Shown here piece by piece: positions 28,898-36,351 of a stretch of DNA of 64,000 bases. The notes beneath the pieces were generated by a model. It searched no databases and was not told the DNA's origin. It was given only the letters and a program-made list of their open reading frames with translations. The DNA comes from Planctopirus ephydatiae. GTDB taxonomy: Bacteria > Planctomycetota > Planctomycetia > Planctomycetales > Planctomycetaceae. Each line of letters opens with the position of its first letter. The stretch's first letter is position 1. Both the position numbers and the translations under genes were made by a program. The stretch spans positions 4,808,001 through 4,872,000 of the forward strand of contig NZ_CP036299.1 of assembly GCF_007752345.1 (NCBI RefSeq). The letters are read 5' to 3'.

Positions 28898-29593
28898 CCG
28901 CACCGCCGCCGACAACCAGCTGTTAGTCGAAGGTGTGATCTTCGTACTGAAAACTGGCATCCCCTGGTCCGATCTGACCCAGCGGTTCGGATCGCGCAAC
29001 TCGGTTTGGAGGCGTTTTAACCGCTGGTGCAAGAAGGGGGTCTGGCAGAAGATCGCCCGCACATTGGAGGACCCCGAGTTGGAGCAGGTTCAGCGGGATT
29101 CAACCACGATCAAGGCTCATCCCGGCCCGGCGACGGGACGCCGCCGGGCCGGGGAAAAGAAGTCGACGCCGACGAGCGCCGCTACCTGGGCCGCAGCAGC
29201 GGCGGACTGACCACGAAAGTGCATGCGGCGGTGGATTGCCGTGGACGGTAGTTGAATTTGATCCTCACACCGGGACAGGCAGGCGACGCCCCTTGGGGAG
29301 AGCAGTTGCTGAAGGGCGTTAGTACGAACCATGTGCTGGCCGATGCCGTCTACGACAGCGACGCCATCCGTCGGCGTGTGAAGCGGATGTGGGCCAAGGC
29401 TTGCATCAAGCCGAAGGCGAACCGATAAGTGAGGAAGCGCTGCGTCCAGGAGCGCTACCAGCACCGCAACATCATTGAGCGATTTCTCGGAGCCTTGATA
29501 CGATTCCGGCGCATTGCCACCCGTTATGAAAAGAAGGCTATGAACTTCGCGGGTTTTATATCGCTCGCCGCCCTACTAACCAAGCCATTCTGA
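28886..29593 (+). mobile_element. IS5-family transposase remnant, copy 1
   Basis: It begins VDPGRTAADNQLLVEGVIFV and continues with WSDLTQRFGSRNSVWRRFNR, a typical IS5/IS427-group N-terminal region. A frameshift near 29150 is followed by SSGGLTTKVHAAVDC, a TAG at 29249-29251, and then LTPGQAGDAP and ADAVYDSDAIRR. After another stop comes NIIERFLGALIRFRRIATRY, the final Glu-containing block. All three DDE regions are recognisable but in broken frames, so the element is inactive. Its 5' end is fused to the IS630 remnant. Confidence 0.8.
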
Positions 29594-29606
29594 ATGTCCG
29601 TAGGCC

Positions 29607-29753
29607 CTAGGTGGAGATGGCGAGAAGATCGTCATATCCGCAGACAACTGCACAAAGTGCGATAAATACAACACTTATTGAAGAGTGTGTGGCTGCACGT
29701 CGGCGAGGATCGGTAAGTTCGGCGAACCGATCCGGCAACCGAGTCGTGGACAT
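29607..29753 (-). mobile_element. ISAs1-family transposase N-terminal fragment
   Basis: From ATG 29753 the frame encodes LPDRFAELTDPRRRAATHSS, then SVVFIALCAVVCGYDDLLAI, the conserved start of ISAs1-family (DDE_Tnp_1-associated) transposases. It stops after about 48 residues against a usual length of about 370. The truncation point coincides with the end of the IS5 remnant, suggesting that IS insertion or deletion removed the rest. Confidence 0.7.
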
Positions 29754-30142
29754 GGGCACCTCCTGTACCCAAACCGCTCGACAATCTGATGCCTGCCATA
29801 CCAGCCACCGGTCGCCCTCCCTTTGCCCGCTTGCCAAACATGACGCACTCGTCCTGCGCCATACCCCCGCCCCACGCTGCACTTTCACGCCGCCAACAAC
29901 ACCTCTCGCGGAGGTGATTTCTCCTTTTATGTCGATGACTCAATGCACAGCTTGACACCTGCTGGGATTGAAGATTACCGTCAATTGGTGGAAGGGACTG
30001 GATTGAATTGTCAGCACGAGTAGCGCTCTGGTTATGGAACCGCGCGCATTGCTGCGTGTGAGGTCTGAAGGTGGACTTCAGAGATTAACTATGTCAATCG
30101 CACGGTCTCCCCACTTAAATAATGTTAAACAGTGAGTGTGAA
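29754..30142. other. Decayed stretch with a possible gene tail
   Basis: No intact gene is present. On the plus strand, 29889-30023 reads as a protein-like tail (GGDFSFYVDDSMHSLTPAGI, then EDYRQLVEGTGLNCQHE, then TAG). It could be the C-terminus of an unknown gene interrupted by the ISAs1 element. I cannot assign it. Confidence 0.35.
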
Positions 30143-30885
30143 GCTAGCAACTTTGAACTTCTGTTCGATAAATGTACATCGTGTTATCGGGGACGAGATG
30201 GCCTCGTGGTGTAAGTTGGAAAATATGATATGAAATCGATTTATCCAGACATGGAACGACAGACCCGATTGGGGGCTCGTCTGTTCGACATGCCGGAATA
30301 GGATTTCGCACAAATCCTACAGATTAAACGGCACGCCATTCGCGATGAGCACCTTGGTTCTCTTGAGCTGAAGCCGGGTTTATCGAATTTGCATGCTGGG
30401 GCAGGGACAGCAAGCGAGATCGAATATTCATGTAGAACACATCCCGGCATTTCTCTAACTTGTGATATTTATGAAATAGACCTTTCGACTGAAATGCTGC
30501 GCATCACCCGCAAGAAGCTCATGGCAATGAGGCCGACTTATATGTTGATGACTGGCTTTGTAGAACAGCTTTCATTTAAAGACAACAGCTTTGATGTGGC
30601 CTTCCACACAGCCGCAATCAATGAGCCTGTTGATCAGGGCAAAGCGATCAAAGAGCTGCTTCGAGTCGCCAAGCCTGGCTCGCGAGTCATGATTACGGAT
30701 ACGCGGATAACTGCCGAGAGTGCGCAGCAACCAATCAGGCGTGAGTTAGTGCGAGCTTTCCCCTCAATTAATGTTCCGCCCCTGCACCCTTCAATGCCAC
30801 TCCGGACGATGTTGCCGAATAGCCCATAAACACCCTCTGGAGGAGGCTATGGATATAGTGTAATTCTTGAAATAGAGCCACACAA
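30143..30885 (+). pseudogene. Decayed duplicate of the cluster methyltransferase
   Basis: The translation parallels the intact methyltransferase at 20439-21260: Zn-ribbon remainder with Cys pair CTSC, DGLVV, MERQTRLGARLFDM, then AGAGTASEIEYSC, LSFKDNSFDVAFHTAAIN and LLRVAKPGSRVMITD. In-frame stops occur at 30212-30214 (TAA) and 30299-30301 (TAG, opposite a Lys codon of the intact copy). After about 30790 the homology moves to other frames (PFNATPDDVAE, then GGYGYSVILEIE). The zinc ribbon, SAM site and end are thus all traceable but the gene is dead. It is followed by an intact sulfotransferase. Confidence 0.85.
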
Positions 30886-30939
30886 AAGTTGTCACTTTCT
30901 TCAATTCTAAAGCGTTTTTTTATAGAACAAGTCTAGCTC

Positions 30940-32226
30940 ATGAGTACATCTTCCACTCAGATTCAGCCGAAACTGCAGCAGCAACGACTTCCGCTTGCTC
31001 TTCGGGCTTTTCTCGGGACGCTGGAGTTCATCGATTCAAAAAGTGGGATGCTGAGCCGAGCCATTGGGCCGCTGGACGTCGAGTCCGTTCTTCTACGGGC
31101 TGCGAAGCTTGCCAGAGGACCGGTTGAGCTAAATACGACTGATGAAGCCTTACTACGTCGATGGCTGAACGAATTCGCAAAGGCGATTCCGCTCTCCGTT
31201 ATCGGTAAGGCCGCCATGAAGCACCGTGCAGCCAGGACGGTGGCGCTGCGAAGTCTTCTAGACAACCGAATCTCCAGCCGACCCGAGATCATTGCAAAGC
31301 CCGTGCATCGTCCGGTATTTATCGTTAGCATGCCGAGAACGGGAACGACATTTCTACACAAGCTTCTTTCACAAGATCATCGCGCCCGCCCATTATATGC
31401 TTGGGAAGCTTTGTCGCCGGTGGTCTCGGAGAAATCACTTCAACGCAAAGAAGATCCTCGAATCCGGCAAGCTCGCTACATTAGCTGGATGCAGAGGATC
31501 TTAGTCCCAGGATTCTCGAGAATGCACAAGTTTGACCCGCTCGGGCCAGAAGAAGATACACCGCTCCTCAAGAGTACGTTTGTATCGCCAACAGACTTGG
31601 TGTTTCCTTCTGGTTACCGTGAATGGTATATGCAACAGTCTCCTGCCGATCTTTCGAGGCATCTCGAATTTTATGAGCGGTTACTCCAGCTGCTCCAGTC
31701 AGAACGGCCTGTACCGGATGATGGATTTTGGGCGCTGAAATCGCCAGTGCATGGATATCATCTTCTTTCTCTCCGAGAGAGGTTTCCAAACGCTAAATTT
31801 ATCGTACTGCATCGCCGCATGAGTGAAGTCATCCCATCATTCTGCAGCATCATGAGCTATTTCTTTGAAGCGATTTTATCTGATAAAGAACTGATTCGCG
31901 CAGTCCCATCGTTACTTGTGGATTGGTGCGATTGTGGACTACGTCGAATCTCTGAGTCAAACGAATTAATAAAGAGTTCAATTATCAATATTCATTATCG
32001 TCAACTTGTGAGCGACCCGCTCTCGACAATGCGAAAAGTCTACAGTGAGGCCGACATCAGCTTCAATGAGGAGACTGAACGAGGAATTGCTGATTACATA
32101 GACCGCAATCCAAAAAACAAGCATGGATCCCATCGATATTCGGCTGAGGAGTTCGGATTAAGCGAGTCTCAACTCGATAGTCGGTTCGAGTGGTATCATA
32201 GGCTCTACGACGTGCCCCTACATTAA
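30940..32226 (+). CDS. Sulfotransferase 3 (longer subfamily)
   Basis: This intact 428-residue sulfotransferase-family protein has an N-terminal helical extension of about 125 residues. The PAPS 5' loop FIVSMPRTGTTFLHKLLSQD follows, and the 3'-phosphate region is NAKFIVLHRRMSEVIPSF. Length and the PRTGTTFLH motif place it in a different subgroup (Sulfotransfer_3-like) from the two shorter paralogues at 14-17.6 kb. ATG at 30940 starts 110 bases after the last stop of the dead methyltransferase frame. Being intact amid IS debris suggests either recent arrival or continued selection. The acceptor is unknown. Confidence 0.88.
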   Translation: MSTSSTQIQPKLQQQRLPLALRAFLGTLEFIDSKSGMLSRAIGPLDVESVLLRAAKLARGPVELNTTDEALLRRWLNEFAKAIPLSVIGKAAMKHRAARTVALRSLLDNRISSRPEIIAKPVHRPVFIVSMPRTGTTFLHKLLSQDHRARPLYAWEALSPVVSEKSLQRKEDPRIRQARYISWMQRILVPGFSRMHKFDPLGPEEDTPLLKSTFVSPTDLVFPSGYREWYMQQSPADLSRHLEFYERLLQLLQSERPVPDDGFWALKSPVHGYHLLSLRERFPNAKFIVLHRRMSEVIPSFCSIMSYFFEAILSDKELIRAVPSLLVDWCDCGLRRISESNELIKSSIINIHYRQLVSDPLSTMRKVYSEADISFNEETERGIADYIDRNPKNKHGSHRYSAEEFGLSESQLDSRFEWYHRLYDVPLH

Positions 32227-32328
32227 ATGTCGATCCGGTTGTACAAACACAGGCCTTGTGCTAGGCCGTATGCACATTCGATCTTGCGATGGAACTGCCG
32301 GTTTTGGGAGGATTTGGCGACTCAAGGC

Positions 32329-32637
32329 GGAGTGATTCCCAAGCGACACGCACTTTCCGACGAGCTTTGGAAGCGGATCACACCATCTTGCCCCGGCAAG
32401 GCCGACGGCCCCGGCCGCACGGCGGCCGATCACCGCCTCTTGGTCGAGGCGGTGCTTTTCGTACTGAAAGCCGGGATTTCCAGGAAGGATCTGTCTGAGC
32501 GGTTTGGTCGGCACAACTCCGTTTGGAAGCGTTTTGACCGCTGCCGCAAGTGGGGGACTGGGCAGGAGACGGCCAAGGCTCTGGAGGATCCGGAACTGGA
32601 AGAGATTCCAATCGAACTGGCGAGGGTGAAGGCCCAA
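32329..32637 (+). mobile_element. IS5-family transposase remnant, copy 2
   Basis: The frame reads HALSDELWKRITPSCPG, then DGPGRTAADHRLLVEAVLFV and LSERFGRHNSVWKRFDR. It is clearly related to the IS5 remnant at 28886 but not identical. It ends after ELARVKAQP, where the sequence switches to an RHS-repeat fragment with no stop in between. Only the N-terminal third of the transposase is left. Confidence 0.75.
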
Positions 32638-32960
32638 CCCTACTACTACCCCGCCGGGAACATGACCACCATCCCCAAACTAAGGATCCCAGCAAGGAAT
32701 ACCTCGCCACCTACGACGCCTGGAACCGACTCGTCAAACTCGAGGAAGAAGTCTCCAGCGTCCTGGAAACTGTCAGCACCTACACCTACGACGGCAGAAA
32801 GTTCCAGATCATCCAGGAGGAATACACGAGCGGCACCCTCTCCGAAACCCGCCACCTCTACTACAACAGCGCCTGGCAAAACCTCGAAGACCGCCTGGGA
32901 ACCTCCCCCGATAGTGCGGACCCCCACCAACACCACATCTGGGGCCTCAGATACATCGCG
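32638..32960 (+). pseudogene. RHS-repeat protein C-terminal fragment (frameshifted)
   Basis: YYYPAGNMTTIPK continues, after a frameshift near 32685, as KEYLATYDAWNRLVKL, then TYTYDGRKFQIIQEEYTSG and LSETRHLYYN, ending in HHIWGLRYI. These YD-repeat and core-boundary motifs are typical of RHS/YD-repeat proteins, which are secreted toxins or surface proteins. The N-terminal body and variable C-terminal domain are missing. A terminator-like hairpin follows at 33130. It is a relic joined to a transposase fragment. Confidence 0.75.
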
Positions 32961-32995
32961 GGGTGGCACAGGTTGCTCGTCTTCGAGCTACCTGT
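32961..32995. repeat. Dispersed hairpin repeat, copy A
   Basis: A 35-base sequence beginning GGGTGGCACAGG is identical to 33270-33304. It contains CAGGTTGCTCG-TCTT-CGAGCTACCTG, an 11-bp stem with one mismatch and a 4-base loop (32969-32994). It abuts the end of the RHS homology. It looks like a REP-type palindromic element. Confidence 0.75.
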
Positions 32996-33129
32996 ATGCC
33001 ATCGGCACAAAAGGTATTGGTTGGCCAGCGAGTGTCTCTTCTGCGACCTGCTGAAACCCATTGACTTCACCTGAACCCAGTTCAAAACAACTCAGACTTC
33101 CTTCCTGACCCATCCCCACCCCTTCAACC

Positions 33130-33161
33130 CCGGCCGTCATCCCTGGCGGCCGGTTTCTTTT
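33130..33161 (+). terminator. Rho-independent terminator after the RHS fragment
   Basis: CCGGCCG and CGGCCGG form a 7-bp GC stem around a 10-base loop, followed immediately by TTTCTTTT on the plus strand. This is a good intrinsic terminator for the upstream RHS transcription unit. Confidence 0.65.
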
Positions 33162-33269
33162 CCTCTCCCCGCTCCCATCCGATCTTCAGAACTCCCTCCC
33201 CCATCCACTTCCAGCCAAATCCATTTCCAACCCCTTCTCTCCCATTCCGTCCCTCACCCCATTCCCCCA
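33154..33269. other. Pyrimidine-rich tract
   Basis: On the plus strand this roughly 115-base stretch is almost all C and T with some A and only about five G. It lies between the RHS terminator and hairpin repeat copy B. No coding frame is supported. Confidence 0.6.
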
Positions 33270-33304
33270 GGGTGGCACAGGTTGCTCGTCTTCGAGCTAC
33301 CTGT
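33270..33304. repeat. Dispersed hairpin repeat, copy B
   Basis: This is identical over 35 bases to copy A at 32961-32995, in the same orientation and 309 bases away, with the same 11-bp stem and TCTT loop. The next bases (GTGCC versus ATGCC) are also nearly the same. Confidence 0.75.
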
Positions 33305-33514
33305 GTGCCTGAGGCGAAAGAGGTTTGGTTGCCGGAAGTAACTTCATATGAGTCTCTGAGGATTTCAGGTGGAAACTTGATGGAGTTGCATGTCTGCCAA
33401 TGGCCTCCTGCGGCTTCACCATCCCGGTAGAAATCAGAATTTCAACCGGGGCCACCCTGCGAGACTGATTCACTCCAGCCGGAAGTGTTGGTTTCTGTCC
33501 AGTTGCCGTAGCCT

Positions 33515-33940
33515 GCGAGGTTAACCCATAGATTGGTGGTGGCTTCCTGCGACCGGCAGCGATCATCGTCTCCCGGACTCTTTTGAGAGACCGGGGGCCG
33601 AAGTCGCGCACTAGGGTTTGCCCATAGAGCTGAAGACGGGACGCAGGGCCTGGCGGAAGTGGTTTGTCGACCGGGTTTCCGTGCCGTCACGATGACGGTA
33701 ATAGGTTTTGGCGAAATCCAGAAACAGGAGGGCCAGATCATCGATCGTCAGGGCGACGTGCCGTGGATCCTGATCCGAAAGCCAGGCCGTGACCAACTCC
33801 TCGTACTTTTCGCGGCTCTCGGGCGTGCCGAACTTGCCGAGGTACGTGTCTTTTCCAGAAATGCGGACTCGGGCTTGTCCTGTGGGACGGTGGAGAAGGT
33901 AAGCCGGTTTTCGTTTACTGAGCGACATGGCAGCAGCCAC
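33515..33940 (-). pseudogene. Tyrosine integrase remnant, frameshifted and truncated
   Basis: The frame from about 33916 encodes KPAYLLHRPTGQARVRISG, then DTYLGKFGTPESREKYEEL, the N-terminal signature of a widespread planctomycete tyrosine recombinase family. After LRPV a one-base deletion near 33633 shifts the frame. Homology resumes as LQLYGQTLVRDFGPRSLK and VRETMIAAGR, then shifts again to EATTNLWVN and disappears. The whole catalytic domain (R-H-R-Y) is lost, so the enzyme is inactive. It points away from tRNA-Val, whose 3' end is about 100 bases upstream of the start. Confidence 0.82.
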
Positions 33941-33948
33941 CTCAAAAA

Positions 33949-33968
33949 AGTGGTAGAAAAGTGGTAGT
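33949..33968. repeat. Tandem AAGTGGTAG motifs upstream of the integrase remnant
   Basis: AAGTGGTAG starts at 33949 and AAGTGGTAGT starts at 33959-33960, about 11 bases (one helical turn) apart. They lie just upstream of the integrase frame, between it and the tRNA. The opposite strand contains GACTACCACTTTT, identical to 13 bases at the 24.74-kb palindrome. Confidence 0.6.
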
Positions 33969-34041
33969 CAACCGCTTTTCTGCTGCACCGCCCGGTGTGG
34001 CGGGTAGTCGCAAGTATGGACTCAGCAAGGACTTACAGGAT

Positions 34042-34114
<73 letters not shown>

Positions 34115-34365
34115 GCTGTGTCACGTTCAATGAATCGATGAGAAAATTGAACGAGCGGTGATTCTGGCAGATTGTTGGTTGTTTCGCAACTTTGCCGGAC
34201 AGTCTCGATTCATGATTGAGCAAACGTTTGTTGTGATGGCTGGGGCTTGATCGCGGGGAACTGGGGCCAGGCACATACTTGTTCGGCCAAAAAGGGGGCT
34301 TACGCTCATTCCGCGGGCGGATATAAGGAGTCCTGCGCATGGCATCGACATGAGTGAAATCTGTA

Positions 34366-36006
34366 TCAATTTTTATCAATACCCGTCAGCAGTTTCTCAA
34401 TCGCATCGGCCTGATGGCCAACTTCGAGGACACTGCGGCGAATCTCTTCAGGATCGATGGTCGAGCGAGGGTAAGTATCGAGCATCACAAACACGCTGAC
34501 TCCGTCGATCTCACGAATGGCCAGTCCTCCATGCAGAATGACGGCATTAAGTCGGAGTGCTGTTTCAAAATAGGAGGGCGTGGCTTCGCAACAGATGCTC
34601 GAGATCGTCACCAGTCGATCGACAGCCGCATGCTGGCTCGGTTCGATAAAGGCCGCCTGTTTACGACCACCCGGTAAATCGATATCGATACGAAAACCTT
34701 CTTCGCCATGCCTTGACCACCGCACATTGGCGTGATGGCGGAACGCTTCCTCCACCAGAGCTTCCAGATCGACCTCATGTCCCAGAATGGCCTCCAGCAG
34801 TCGCGCTGCTTCAATTCCTGATTGAGGCCTGTTCCCCGGAGCAGAATCCATTAACTGATGCATGGCTTCTGCCATTTCGAGTGTGACGCGAGGATTGATC
34901 TCCCGGGCCGGTCGATACTCTCCTCGCGAAACCTGTTGAATCAGTTCAGAAACTTCGTGAGCCGGAAATGGCAATTGACTAGTCAATAACTGGTAGTACA
35001 TCACTCCTAAGGAATAGACATCGCTGGCAGGTGTGGCTGGGTCGCCTCGAAACAACTCGGGAGCCATATATTGTGGTGTGCCGACAATCTCCCTGCGACC
35101 ATGAATTGCGCCCTCGACGGATGTCCGGCGGGCCAGTCCAAAATCGCCGATCTTGGGAACCCCCTGATGCGTCAACAACACATTATCGGGTTTGAGATCG
35201 CGATGTAGAATCTCATGTCGATGGGCCACTCCCAAGCCTTCAGCAATGCGTAAGGCCATCGAGGTCGCGCGAGTGGCCGCCAGGATCCCCTCATCCTCCA
35301 CTCGCTGACGAATCGACATGCCGGGGACAAATTCCATTTCGAGATAATGCAGACCGTCGATTTCTCCCAAGGCATAGATCGAGACTATATTCGGATGATT
35401 CAGGGCTGCTGCCGCCTGCCCTTCGTTATGAAAGCGATCGACAAACTCACGATCCTGTTCGACAAGTGCGGGTGGCAGAATCTTGAGGGCACAGAAGCGT
35501 TTGAGTACTCGATGCCGGGCGAGATAGACCCGCCCCATGGCACCTGCACCGAGCAAAGCTTCGCATTCATAAGGCCCAAAACATTGCCCGATCAATTTTT
35601 GATCAAGCCCGGCTTCGGTCGAAGCTTTTACAAAGTTTCTGGAACGAAAAGCTGCCGGCTTGGGTTCTCCTTCGGGTTGGCCTCCCTCAGGCGCAGTCTT
35701 GTGCCGAGATTCCCCTTGTGCGAGAGGATCAACATGTGCGAGAGGATCAACATGTGCGAGAGGATCAATATGCAGGTGTGTACTGCACTCGGGTGAGTGA
35801 TGTTGATCCACCATTGCTCCACAACGGGGGCAAACCACGTGCTGCTTCTCACCCGTGGTCGCTTTGGTACGATCCACACGAGTTGGTTCAGCCTCTTCGA
35901 GATCCAGGTGAAAAGAAAACTGACAATCCGGACAAAAGACCGCAGCCAGGAGCCTCGCATTTTCCGAAGGCGTAATTCCGACAGAGGGTTGAGGCGTTGA
36001 ATCCAT
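34366..36006 (-). CDS. Serine/threonine protein kinase with zinc-ribbon N-terminus
   Basis: This protein has about 546 residues from ATG 36006. The N-terminal region has two Cys pairs (FCPDCQFSF near 25, VCPRCGAM near 60), probably one zinc ribbon, then a low-complexity linker. That linker includes three HVDPLA/HIDPLA repeats encoded by an 18-bp DNA repeat. The kinase domain has the Gly loop GAGAMGRVYLA, the Lys in CALKIL, the catalytic loop HRDLKPDNVLL, DFGLARR and GTPQYMAPE, so it should be active. A C-terminal domain of about 130 residues of unknown type follows. There is no transmembrane helix, unlike many PknB-type kinases, so it is probably cytoplasmic. Target unknown. Confidence 0.93.
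   Translation of the reverse strand: MDSTPQPSVGITPSENARLLAAVFCPDCQFSFHLDLEEAEPTRVDRTKATTGEKQHVVCPRCGAMVDQHHSPECSTHLHIDPLAHVDPLAHVDPLAQGESRHKTAPEGGQPEGEPKPAAFRSRNFVKASTEAGLDQKLIGQCFGPYECEALLGAGAMGRVYLARHRVLKRFCALKILPPALVEQDREFVDRFHNEGQAAAALNHPNIVSIYALGEIDGLHYLEMEFVPGMSIRQRVEDEGILAATRATSMALRIAEGLGVAHRHEILHRDLKPDNVLLTHQGVPKIGDFGLARRTSVEGAIHGRREIVGTPQYMAPELFRGDPATPASDVYSLGVMYYQLLTSQLPFPAHEVSELIQQVSRGEYRPAREINPRVTLEMAEAMHQLMDSAPGNRPQSGIEAARLLEAILGHEVDLEALVEEAFRHHANVRWSRHGEEGFRIDIDLPGGRKQAAFIEPSQHAAVDRLVTISSICCEATPSYFETALRLNAVILHGGLAIREIDGVSVFVMLDTYPRSTIDPEEIRRSVLEVGHQADAIEKLLTGIDKN
35718..35771. repeat. Three-copy 18-bp in-frame tandem repeat within the kinase gene
   Basis: GTGCGAGAGGATCAACAT is repeated three times (the last copy with C to T near its end). 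It encodes a six-residue unit H-V/I-D-P-L-A on the minus strand. The unit keeps the frame, so copy-number change would only lengthen the linker. Confidence 0.9.
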
Positions 36007-36351
36007 GCAGATTATTCCCACCACGCATCAGCGAATGGCTATGTAAGAAACTTTGGAAGCCCTTTGGTTAACTCCAGGGTCTTTCTGTCGAATTTGCGTT
36101 GTGCGATCAAACCTGCTTCAACACGACATGAAAGTTATGGTAATCAAAGCTAGCAGGAAAAGACCATAATCCTTTGAATTTGGCTCGCATTTCATCGCGA
36201 AGACTGACCATGTTGTTTATGTTCAAACGGTACTTTTCAGGAGATGAGGCAGCATAGAATCACTGCTCTTTGATCCAATTGCATTGTGTCTTTGTAGTGC
36301 CTCTGCCTCAGAGAGCCGTCTTCCAACTCGACAATTCATCATGGAATCTCC
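36007..36351. other. Divergent promoter region, kinase / CPBP protease
   Basis: These 345 bases lie between two divergently transcribed genes and have no credible coding frame. It is expected to hold both promoters; no operator-like palindrome was evident by eye. Confidence 0.45.
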
